47,773 nucleotides of DNA. Origin: Gammaproteobacteria bacterium (GTDB lineage: Bacteria; Pseudomonadota; Gammaproteobacteria; Steroidobacterales; PWYM01). Positions 26,628 to 34,295 of this stretch are shown here, in pieces. The stretch is from the NCBI GenBank assembly GCA_020832005.1, contig JAFIFN010000011.1, forward strand, positions 1 to 47,773, given 5' to 3'. Each line of letters starts with the position of its first letter. The first letter of the stretch is position 1. A model generated the notes under the pieces. It was not told the DNA's origin and did not search any database. It worked only from the letters and a program-made list of their open reading frames with translations. Position numbers and translations under genes: made by a program.

Positions 26628-27395
26628 TTAGTCTGATGCCTCATGTGGCGTCACATCGATGCCGAAAGTCATGCCGGGTGAGACTTCGCCGGCCAGCAGA
26701 CGCTGCAGATACGCTGGCGCGATGAAATGACAGTACTGGATGCCACGAAAGGGTTCGGGCCTGTCCACGAATCTCGGGTCGCTGAAATCCACCCGAAATC
26801 CCTTGCTGTGAATCACCAGTGCCCCGTCGGCGTCGCGGGTGGCCTGTGCGAAAGGACTCAGCCAAGCGGGACCGGCGCTGAACGGCGCTTCTGCGCGCAT
26901 GACCACCTCGTCGGGATCGAACTTCACGGCAAACGGCAGCTTCGAACCGATGTCTGCCTGGACGCGGGCCAGGGTCTGGCGATTCATGTCCTGACACAGG
27001 CCATCAGGCCCGGCGTCTGCCTCCGGGTAGCGCAGGTTCAGGTGATCGGCGCTCTTCATCTTGCAGGAGACCATGGCCGGTCGCTTGCCTGTGTCATCCT
27101 CGTACCAGATGTACTGCTTGACTGTCGGCGGATCGATCATCGCCTTGGAGCGTCCGAATCCCTCGATGTCGCGGTAGTGCTTGATCTCGAAGGGATGACG
27201 CGTATTGGCCAGCAGCGCCTGTGCCTGCAGGCAGAAGTCATCGAGTCCAGTCGCGGCACCTTGATCGTCGGCCGCAGCGGGTCCATGGCCCGCTGCGCAG
27301 GCGATCAGCAAGGTGATGACGGCCGCAGAGCGTGTATTGCCCGGGGGGCGCGAAATTCCGGCAATCCTGTGCATGAGTCGTTGCATCCTGCTCAT
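26628..27395 (-). CDS. Secreted protein of unknown function (last gene of the vWA/ABC unit)
   Basis: 255 residues. The first 50 hold a signal peptide with a hydrophobic stretch AAVITLLIACAAGHGPAAA. The mature part begins DDQGAATGLDDFCLQAQALL and contains four cysteines (in DDFCLQ, VSCKMK, DGLCQDM and IQYCHF), consistent with disulfides. I do not recognise a family. Its ATG overlaps the permease stop by four bases (ATGA), so it is co-translated with the ABC permease. By position it could be the periplasmic or outer-membrane partner of the transporter. Confidence 0.7.
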   Translation of the reverse strand: MSRMQRLMHRIAGISRPPGNTRSAAVITLLIACAAGHGPAAADDQGAATGLDDFCLQAQALLANTRHPFEIKHYRDIEGFGRSKAMIDPPTVKQYIWYEDDTGKRPAMVSCKMKSADHLNLRYPEADAGPDGLCQDMNRQTLARVQADIGSKLPFAVKFDPDEVVMRAEAPFSAGPAWLSPFAQATRDADGALVIHSKGFRVDFSDPRFVDRPEPFRGIQYCHFIAPAYLQRLLAGEVSPGMTFGIDVTPHEASD

Positions 27396-28657
27396 CCGTC
27401 CCGTAATCCGATCGAAGGTTCCAGCTGCGACACGCGTCGCCCGCCAAGCGCCGCTGCAAACACCGCAGCCATCAGTGTGACGACCAGCGCGGCCAGCAGG
27501 TGCCATGCCTGCAGGCGACACACCGGTTGGCCACCGCCGATGGTCGTGGCGAACAGCGCATTGAGTATGGCCTGCACGACCAGGAATACAAGGCAGGCAA
27601 GCGCCCAAGCCAGCGTGGCTGTCAGCGCTGCCTGGAGGATCGGAAACAGGGTGATCTGTCCGGTGCCAAAGCCGATCAGGCGCAGCACGCTGAACTCGCG
27701 GCGCTTTCGATCGACATTCGCCCATACGCTGGCGGCGAACGAGGCCACATACCCGCTGATCGCGATCAGCGCGATGATCCAGTAGGCCACACCGAGATTG
27801 CGATCCAGCGTCTGTACCAGTGAGATGTCCGCGACGCTGGTACGCACATCGATGTTCTCGTCGGCAAGTACTCTCCGGATGGCAGCGACATCCTCTATAT
27901 CGCGTGCATACAGTCTGAAGCCTGCGAACGCGCGTTCATCGCCGCGTGCCGGTGCCCCGTCCCAGCCCAGTGCAGGCACGGCGCGTCCGTCCAGAAAATC
28001 CTCGACCGCGGTCATCAGCTCCACCGACACGAACATCCCATCGCGTGCGAACGCCGCCGCGGAGGCCACTGCGGTCACCTCCAGGGGCAGACGCACGGTC
28101 TCGGCGGTGTCCCGGCGGGTGCGTGTCAGAATGCCCTCGACGCGATCCTGTGGCTGCACGCCGATTTTTTCCGCTGTGGTGGCGGAGAGGACCACCTGCT
28201 GATAGCCGCTGGGGGGAGGGCGCTGTGCATCCAGCAGCGGATCGTGCTCTGCCGACGGAATCAGTTCGACGTCGAGGATTCTGCCGACGTCGCGCCCGGG
28301 CGCCCGCAGTCGCAGGCTCGCTGCGATCGTGCGTGTCCGTGGCACGATGAACTCGACGTCGCCTCGCGCACGCATGCCCTCGAACCACGCCGGCTCGAAG
28401 CGGCCGCTGGCCATCGGCGTGATTTCGCGATAGCGCGGGTTCTCGATCAGCGGATCGAGCAGATTCGTGATGATCCCGTACTTCAGGCCGAACAGCACGA
28501 GCAGCGGAATGAGTACCGCGGCAAGTGCGAGGATCGAGCAGCCGGACATGACCCATTCCTGGCGATAGTCGGCCACCGCCAGTCGACCCACCAGTCCGGC
28601 AGGTTGCCGCGAAGGCCGGGCGCTCCGGCGGGCTGGGCCTTGGCCGGGTTCAGCCAT
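27392..28657 (-). CDS. FtsX/MacB-type ABC permease (TagS-like by context)
   Basis: 421 residues with the four-helix topology of the family: helix 1 at about 38-58, a periplasmic domain of about 230 residues, and three helices in the last 130 residues (VAYWIIALIAISGYVASFAA and others). These permeases usually do not move solutes but transmit force to periplasmic partners. It overlaps the ATPase gene by eight bases and the secreted-protein gene by four. The neighbour vWA protein suggests likeness to TagS of type VI secretion regulation; sequence alone cannot separate TagS from LolC or MacB relatives. Confidence 0.85.
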   Translation of the reverse strand: MAEPGQGPARRSARPSRQPAGLVGRLAVADYRQEWVMSGCSILALAAVLIPLLVLFGLKYGIITNLLDPLIENPRYREITPMASGRFEPAWFEGMRARGDVEFIVPRTRTIAASLRLRAPGRDVGRILDVELIPSAEHDPLLDAQRPPPSGYQQVVLSATTAEKIGVQPQDRVEGILTRTRRDTAETVRLPLEVTAVASAAAFARDGMFVSVELMTAVEDFLDGRAVPALGWDGAPARGDERAFAGFRLYARDIEDVAAIRRVLADENIDVRTSVADISLVQTLDRNLGVAYWIIALIAISGYVASFAASVWANVDRKRREFSVLRLIGFGTGQITLFPILQAALTATLAWALACLVFLVVQAILNALFATTIGGGQPVCRLQAWHLLAALVVTLMAAVFAAALGGRRVSQLEPSIGLRDG

Positions 28658-29384
28658 CCGAGACGTCCACGGTCATGGCCCTATCGCTCGTGCTGCTGAC
28701 CTGGTGGCGTATTAACGTGAAACCCGTGCGGCGCACCAGTTCCTGCGCGTGGGTGGCCATGATCAGCGTCACCCCAAGCTCGCCGGCAAGTTCTGCCAGC
28801 AGCGCGACGATACGCTCGGCGTTCGGCGGATCGATCGCGGCCGTGGGTTCGTCTGCGATCACGATGGGTGGTGCGTGGGCCAGTGCGCGGGCGATCGCTG
28901 CGCGCTGCCGCTGTCCGACCGACAGCTCCGATGGTCGCTTGTCGAGTTGCTGGCCGATGCCGAGTTTGTCGGCAAGACCCGATGCCACGCCGTCGAGCGG
29001 CAGGCCGAGCAGTTCGCAGGGCAGCTCGATGTTGCCGCGGACACTCAGGTAAGGCAGCAGGCCGCCGTACTGCAGCACATAGCCGATATGGCGACTGCGC
29101 AGCTGGCCGAGTGTATCGGTGGCCCGCGCATGCCACAGTCCGGCGATGTCGTAGGCCTGTCCGTCAGCCTGCGGTGTAAACTCGAATCCGCCGCTGCCGC
29201 TGGGCTGAAGAATCATCGCAAGCAGCTCCAGCAGCGTGCTCTTGCCCGAGCCGCTCTCGCCGATCAGCGCGATTCTGGCACCGCGCGCGATCTCCAGCTG
29301 CGAGACCCTGAGACGGAACTCCGTGCCCCCGGCGGTGTAGGTCTTCTCGACGTCGCGCAGCGCATAGACCGCATCAACACTCAG
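28650..29384 (-). CDS. ABC ATPase of the FtsX-type transporter (TagT-like by context), CTG start
   Basis: 244 residues from the start chosen here. Walker A GESGSGKST at 42-50, signature LSVGQRQRA, Walker B IVIADEPTAAID and the switch histidine in MATHAQE are intact. No ATG, GTG or TTG lies in frame near the expected N terminus. A CTG at 29384-29382 sits seven bases after a perfect GGAGG (29396-29392) and overlaps the stop of the vWA gene by four bases, the same coupling seen at other junctions of this unit. The alternative ATG at 29453 would overlap the vWA gene by 73 bases and add an odd Gly/Arg/Trp-rich leader. Confidence 0.8.
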   Translation of the reverse strand: MSVDAVYALRDVEKTYTAGGTEFRLRVSQLEIARGARIALIGESGSGKSTLLELLAMILQPSGSGGFEFTPQADGQAYDIAGLWHARATDTLGQLRSRHIGYVLQYGGLLPYLSVRGNIELPCELLGLPLDGVASGLADKLGIGQQLDKRPSELSVGQRQRAAIARALAHAPPIVIADEPTAAIDPPNAERIVALLAELAGELGVTLIMATHAQELVRRTGFTLIRHQVSSTSDRAMTVDVSDG

Positions 29385-31330
29385 GGCAGTGCCTCCAGCA
29401 ACAGCGGATACAGCGAATCGCCATCCACCGCCCCGCCATCGAGCGACACCCACAGGTCGAGGTTGTCATGCAGCGCACGGTAGTAGGCGGCCTTGCTGTC
29501 GAGCTGGTTGATGAACTCGAACTGCTCCTGTGCCGTCCACTGCTGCCAGGTGCTCAGGTCGATGTTCATGACCTCGCTGCGATACGGCAGACCCTCCATG
29601 TACTCGCGCATGTAGCCGAGCTCTGCGAGGCTTGCGCCCGGGCCTGCGACCTGCGCGGCCTGCGGATCACGACTGACGATAGCGGCTAGGCTGCGCAGCT
29701 CGTCGAGGAACCTGTTCGGGGCCAGCGCGCCTTCCTCGGCGCGGTCGAGGATGCGGCGCAGCAGTTCGTGCAGATCGCTGAGCTGATCGCGGGTCAGCAC
29801 TACGCGCACATCGATGGCGCGATCGGCAGGCTGCTCGAGGTCGCGATCCAGCATCCAGGCATTGAACAGCAGCGGCGCGCGTTCGTCCTCGGTGGCCTGG
29901 CGCAGATAGTCCATGCGCAGGGCATACCCGAGGCGTTGCACACTGGCCTGGAATTCGGCCAGCGCAGGATCACGCGCATCGTCCGTCGGCCGGCCCGGCC
30001 CTGCCTGCAGCGGCTGGAAGCCGGCGGCTGCCGACTGCACCTGTGCGGTGAGCTCGTCCATCATCGTGCCCAGCGCGGTGCCGAAATCCTCCACGTCGCC
30101 GGTCTCCACCGGATGGTAGAAGGTGCCGACATCCTCGATTCTGGCCAATGCCCGGTATTCATCCTCCGCATACTCGTGATTTTCGTTGCGGGCACCCGAC
30201 GCGGTTTTCAGGTGAATGACCCAGGGCACGATGCCATTGGCCAGCAGGCGTTCGCGCATCTGCGAGGTCGAAAGCCCGGTGCTCGACAAGGGGTCATCAG
30301 CAAGCCGTGGACCTGCATCGGTGATCAACACCACGTAGCGGGCGAAATAGCCGCTCCAGTCGATCGAGTCTATGGCCTCGACAATACCGGCATAGGGGTC
30401 TTCGTTGAAGTCGCGACTCGATACCGTGGTGGCCCGCACGCCGGCGACCTGCGACAGAAAAGTCTGCGGATCGTCCGTAAGCTCTGAGTACACGCGGGTG
30501 AGATAGCCCAGTCCCGGTGCTGCGGAGACGTTGTCGCGAAACGCCACCAGGCCATAGCTGACGCGATCTGTGACCCCGGCTTCGGCGATTTTTTCGTAGA
30601 CGTCGCGCACCAGCTCGCGCGTGCGCTCGATGTAGGGTTGCATCGAGACGGTGGTGTCGATGACAAAGACGATGCCGGCACGATAGGGGTCATCCGCGGC
30701 GGAGAAACGCAGCGGCACGCTGGCCACCTCGAGCAGACGGGCCTGGTAATCACCGGCGAGCACGTCTTCGTGACTTAAGATCGGCACCAGGTAGAAATTC
30801 CGGCGGATGTCGATGAAGCCTTCCGGCTGCAGTGCCGCCACCGGTGAGTCGGCAACATCGCCCTCGGCGGCGCGCTCGCGCAGCGATCGATAGGTCTCGA
30901 CATCGTTGGCTTCGGCAAGTCGAACCAGTGCGTCGCGGTCTTCGAACAGCATGACGCGAGGCTGCTCTGCGGTGTCCTTGAAGCCGACCGTCAGGGTCTG
31001 CCGCCATGCGACCGCCTGGCTGGCGGGCAACCAGCCGCGGATATTGCCGCGGCTGTCCAGTCCGACCCGCAGCCACTGTTCGCCGTCGATGTCTTCGCGT
31101 GCATAGACGTAGAACACCGTGAACGGCGTGACCGGCTGGGTTGCACGTGCACCGGCTGTGGCGGCTACGGCCGCGCCCGGGATTGCAACCACGCGCTGAT
31201 AAAGGGCCTGTTTGCCTTCCAGCGTGAGCGGACGCGCCTGCTGCGCCGATGCGCTGCCTTGCGGAGTGCCCAGGGCAACGAGCAGCACCGACGTCAGCGC
31301 TGCAAGTGTGATGATCAGTCTGGCTCGCAT
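29381..31330 (-). CDS. Exported vWA-domain protein resembling the periplasmic part of PpkA
   Basis: 649 residues. A signal peptide ends at about residue 29 (GSASA). Residues 40-105 (LYQRVVAIPGAAVA, PFTVFYVYARED, WLRVG, GWLP) and the vWA domain at about 217-410 resemble the C-terminal half of the type VI secretion kinase PpkA. The metal-binding MIDAS reads DTTVSM (Asp225, Thr227, Ser229), a DXTXS variant. There is no kinase domain or membrane anchor. GGAGAA lies six bases before the ATG. It heads a coupled set with an FtsX-type ABC transporter, recalling TagTS acting on PpkA. Role: probably envelope sensing or protein binding; inferred. Confidence 0.78.
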   Translation of the reverse strand: MRARLIITLAALTSVLLVALGTPQGSASAQQARPLTLEGKQALYQRVVAIPGAAVAATAGARATQPVTPFTVFYVYAREDIDGEQWLRVGLDSRGNIRGWLPASQAVAWRQTLTVGFKDTAEQPRVMLFEDRDALVRLAEANDVETYRSLRERAAEGDVADSPVAALQPEGFIDIRRNFYLVPILSHEDVLAGDYQARLLEVASVPLRFSAADDPYRAGIVFVIDTTVSMQPYIERTRELVRDVYEKIAEAGVTDRVSYGLVAFRDNVSAAPGLGYLTRVYSELTDDPQTFLSQVAGVRATTVSSRDFNEDPYAGIVEAIDSIDWSGYFARYVVLITDAGPRLADDPLSSTGLSTSQMRERLLANGIVPWVIHLKTASGARNENHEYAEDEYRALARIEDVGTFYHPVETGDVEDFGTALGTMMDELTAQVQSAAAGFQPLQAGPGRPTDDARDPALAEFQASVQRLGYALRMDYLRQATEDERAPLLFNAWMLDRDLEQPADRAIDVRVVLTRDQLSDLHELLRRILDRAEEGALAPNRFLDELRSLAAIVSRDPQAAQVAGPGASLAELGYMREYMEGLPYRSEVMNIDLSTWQQWTAQEQFEFINQLDSKAAYYRALHDNLDLWVSLDGGAVDGDSLYPLLLEALP

Positions 31331-31340
31331 GGTGTTCTCC

Positions 31341-31844
31341 CTACCGCCACTGCAGCAACAGTCGCTCGGCCTCGGAATCGCCTGCTGCCGCCGCGCGCTG
31401 CGCCCAGTCGCGCAGCGCGTCGAGGCGTGCCTGCGCGGCCTCCAGGCCCTGGTCCTGTGCGGTCGTGTACCAGCGATAGGCCGGGAAGGGGTCAGGGTCA
31501 GGCAGCAGGCTGGTGGCGTGCGAGTGGGGCTGGGGGTCGGTGATCGTGGCCAGCGCGAATGCCGATTCCGCATGTCCCGCGCGCGCGGCGAAGAAATACA
31601 GCAGTTGCGCATCGGCCAGTTGACCGTCGCGCTGGAAGCGCTGGGCGTCAGCGAACGCTGCGTCGTAGTCCGGGGCGGGCGCACGCTCAATCTGCTCGAT
31701 CAGGGCACGGGCGTCTTCGGCACGCTCGGGGCCGGTGATCGGCGGCGGCCCGGGATCCGGCGCCGTGCGCAGGGCGAAATACCCGACTGCCGCCAGCGCA
31801 ATGACGCCCGCCGCCACGATCGCAATGATTGCAGATCTGTTCAT
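31341..31844 (-). CDS. Membrane-anchored Sel1/TPR-like small protein
   Basis: 167 residues. One N-terminal helix (about 5-23, IIAIVAAGVIALAAVGYFAL) is followed by a Pro-rich linker and a Sel1/TPR-type helical repeat region (DAQLLYFFAARAGHAESAFA, YRWYTTAQDQGLEAAQARLD). Such domains bind proteins. It is the first gene of the vWA/ABC unit, ending 10 bases before the vWA start. An in-frame upstream ATG at 31940 lacks the correct N-terminal character. Confidence 0.72.
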   Translation of the reverse strand: MNRSAIIAIVAAGVIALAAVGYFALRTAPDPGPPPITGPERAEDARALIEQIERAPAPDYDAAFADAQRFQRDGQLADAQLLYFFAARAGHAESAFALATITDPQPHSHATSLLPDPDPFPAYRWYTTAQDQGLEAAQARLDALRDWAQRAAAAGDSEAERLLLQWR

Positions 31845-31867
31845 GGCATCGACTCGACTCAAAACGG

Positions 31868-31885
31868 CTTGAAAATCAAGATATA
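31868..31885 (-). promoter_or_regulatory. Promoter and short palindrome ahead of the vWA/ABC unit
   Basis: On the minus strand TATATC (31885-31880) is a plausible -10, directly followed by the palindrome CTTGAAAATCAAG (31868-31880), which has 5-base arms. The palindrome could be an operator just after the -10. A -35 candidate TTGCGT is about 15 bases upstream, so the assignment is weak. Confidence 0.35.
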
Positions 31886-31946
31886 CCTTTGACGTCAGCA
31901 ACGCAAAGCCATGCCGTGTCATGCAGCGTATCATCGGCACAAGGCC

Positions 31947-34001
31947 ATGGATCGCAACGAAAACAATGCTTCGGGGAGTGACGGGCCGGCGGCGGTCGGC
32001 ACGTCCTGGTGGCGTAGTGCCCGAGGACGTGTGGCATTACTGGTGACGGCGGTGTTGCTGCTGGTGGCGGGCTATGTCGCGATGGGTTTTCTGTGGGCGC
32101 CGGTCGCCGTCGAGCGTGGGCTGACACGCACGGCCGCCACTGCCATGCAGTCGGCGCTGACTATCGGCGAGGTGCACGTCGACCCCTTCCGAATGGTGGT
32201 CGTGCTCGACGACGTTCGCCTCAGCGCCGCGGATGCCCACGAGACGCTGACCGTGCACCGGGTCGAGTACCGACTGCGGGTGCTCAGCCTGCTCGGCGCT
32301 CGACCTGTGCTCGACAGGCTGGTGCTGGCGCAGCCGCAGATGATGCTGGGTGTCGACCGGCCAGCCGGGTCTGCTGAAGGTGGCCAGTTGCCGCTGCGCA
32401 TGCTGGCCGCACTGCTCGACGCCGAGCCGTTTCGGATTGAACGCCTGCAGCTGATTGACGGCGAGCTCCAGGTGCGCCGGCATACAGGCGGCGATGAGCA
32501 CGTCGGGGTATACGCCGGGATCTCCCTGACGGCCCGGTCGATCGACAGCGGCGATGCGGCCGTGCCCGCCCAGTATCTGCTGGAGATCGAAGAAACCCCC
32601 GGTGGCCGACTCACGCTCGAGGGTGCGGCGCGTGTGCGCTCGGCCACGACGGGTCAACCCGCACTGGAAGTTCTCTCCGGTCATGGCGCGGCGCAGGCGC
32701 TGCGTCTGCAGGTGTCACCAGGGTTGGTGTTTCGCGCGCCGGACACGGGCATCGAGGATTTCGCCGCCACCCTGAGCCTGCCAGACGGGAGCATCGAGGC
32801 TGTGGCGCGACTGCGCATACATGAGGCCCTGTTGCGCGATGAAGACGGGGTGGGGCTGGCGCTTTCACAGCTTGAAGGCGCGTTGGACGTCGGGCGCAGT
32901 GCGCACGGCGGCGTCGAACTGCAGCTGCAGGGGGACTCGGCACTCGCCGGGCGCTTCAGCCTTGCGAGCAGCTACAAGACTGCCGGGGCCGCAGCGACGA
33001 CCAAGCTGACACTGCACGATGTGGCGGCCGAACCGCTTTCGCTGATGCTTGAGCGCGTCGTCGGCCGTCGCGTCAGCGCAGGGCTGGCCACGATCTCGTT
33101 GCACAGCGCCGGCATCGAGTTCGGCGCAGAGCCGACGGTGACCCTGGAGGTGCTCGCCGCGAATCTGGCCCTTGCGCCCGAGCCCCAGCTTGGCGCAGCG
33201 GACGCTGGAGTCGATGCCGAGCTCTTTATTGCCCTGCTCGAAGACCCGCGGGGTGAGATTCGCTTCACAGTGCCCGTGCCGATGCGCCCGGCGGTTTCTG
33301 CATCCGCAGCGCTCACACTGGCGCTACGCAGCTATGCGCTTGCGACGGTGGCAGCACCCGCGGCGGCGCTCGGTCGCGCGCTGGAAATGCCCGGCCCACC
33401 ACCCATGACCATAGAGTTCGAGCCCGGTGCCGCGGCGCTGACGCCAGCGGCCACCGAAACCCTGGACGAGCTGGCCGCGGCACTGTTGCTGCGCCCCCGC
33501 CTCGGCGTGGCCGTGCCGGCACGCATCGATCCGCAACTCGATCGCGATGCCCTGGCCCGGCAGCAGGTCGAGCTGCATGTCACGCTGGCGACTGCGAGGA
33601 CCGCCTTTCGGGCCCGCCCGCAACCCGTGGATTTTGCCTCCGCGCGTGCCCAGAATGTGCTGGATGAATTCGCCGGCGAACGCCTCCCCGCCGATGTGCT
33701 CGCAGCGATCGCGGCCCAGCATGAACGCAGTGGCGAGCCGCAGGCCCGCGCGCCCTACTATCGCGAAGTGTTTGCCGCACTCGTTGAGCGCGAGCGCATC
33801 GAGCGCAGTGCGCTGGAGCGGATCGGCCGCTACCGCGCGCGCTCCATTGCCGATGCGCTGACGGGTCTGGGTCTGCCGTCGGCAAGCGTGGAGGTGGGGG
33901 AGGATGTCACCTCCGGGAGCTCAGACGCAGAGCAGGCCAAGGTGCCGGTCCAACTGCGCCTGCGCGCGCATTCAGCCCAGCAGCAGCCAGGCGGCCAGTA
34001 A
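31947..34001 (+). CDS. DUF748 (AsmA-like) envelope protein
   Basis: 684 residues. A membrane helix at about residues 28-50 (VALLVTAVLLLVAGYVAMGF) is followed by beta-rich AsmA-type sequence (GEVHVDPFRMVVVLDDVRLS). Near the end is the family segment FEPGAAALTPAATETLDELA with ALLLRPRLGVAVPARIDPQL. DUF748 proteins are inner-membrane-anchored periplasmic proteins of the AsmA/TamB-like superfamily, thought to help lipid or envelope transport. The ATG at 31947 has AAGG very close by, so the start is not certain. It is divergent from the vWA unit, and its last 30 bases overlap the end of a convergent small gene. Confidence 0.8.
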   Translation: MDRNENNASGSDGPAAVGTSWWRSARGRVALLVTAVLLLVAGYVAMGFLWAPVAVERGLTRTAATAMQSALTIGEVHVDPFRMVVVLDDVRLSAADAHETLTVHRVEYRLRVLSLLGARPVLDRLVLAQPQMMLGVDRPAGSAEGGQLPLRMLAALLDAEPFRIERLQLIDGELQVRRHTGGDEHVGVYAGISLTARSIDSGDAAVPAQYLLEIEETPGGRLTLEGAARVRSATTGQPALEVLSGHGAAQALRLQVSPGLVFRAPDTGIEDFAATLSLPDGSIEAVARLRIHEALLRDEDGVGLALSQLEGALDVGRSAHGGVELQLQGDSALAGRFSLASSYKTAGAAATTKLTLHDVAAEPLSLMLERVVGRRVSAGLATISLHSAGIEFGAEPTVTLEVLAANLALAPEPQLGAADAGVDAELFIALLEDPRGEIRFTVPVPMRPAVSASAALTLALRSYALATVAAPAAALGRALEMPGPPPMTIEFEPGAAALTPAATETLDELAAALLLRPRLGVAVPARIDPQLDRDALARQQVELHVTLATARTAFRARPQPVDFASARAQNVLDEFAGERLPADVLAAIAAQHERSGEPQARAPYYREVFAALVERERIERSALERIGRYRARSIADALTGLGLPSASVEVGEDVTSGSSDAEQAKVPVQLRLRAHSAQQQPGGQ

Positions 34002-34295
34002 CCCGACCAGCCAGGCCAGGCACAGCCGCAGCAGCCGCAGGCAGGTGGCGGCATAGGCCTGCAGCAGCGGGTCATCGACGCCGTGCCACTGGCCGGCGAT
34101 CAGCCAGCGCAGCACAGCGACCACGCCGGGCAGTCTGTCCTGGCCCGGCGCTGCCGCACCGAGTTCGGCGGCCAGTTGCGGGTGGTGCTCGGCCACCAGC
34201 AAGCGCAGCGATGCGAAACGCCGCTGCAGTGCCAGGCCGCTCACACCCAGGCCGATCAGTGCGACCACCCAGAGATGGCTGATCAGCGACTGCAT
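33972..34295 (-). CDS. Small two-helix membrane protein (UspB-like layout)
   Basis: 107 residues. Helices lie at about 5-23 (ISHLWVVALIGLGVSGLAL) and 88-107 (CLRLLRLCLAWLVGLLAAWL). Between them comes RRFASLRLLVAEHHPQLAAE and a DDPLL segment, a layout like the small stress membrane protein UspB, but the likeness is weak. Its start overlaps the end of the FakAB-type gene by 13 bases, and its 3' end overlaps the opposite-strand DUF748 gene by 30 bases. A long upstream extension of the frame is Arg-rich and lies inside the neighbouring gene, so it was not used. Confidence 0.6.
   Translation of the reverse strand: MQSLISHLWVVALIGLGVSGLALQRRFASLRLLVAEHHPQLAAELGAAAPGQDRLPGVVAVLRWLIAGQWHGVDDPLLQAYAATCLRLLRLCLAWLVGLLAAWLLLG

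Noticed and set aside
27392-31844. Calling this a type VI secretion locus
   Set aside because: No Tss structural gene, Hcp, VgrG or kinase domain is present; only the regulatory-arm resemblance is supported.
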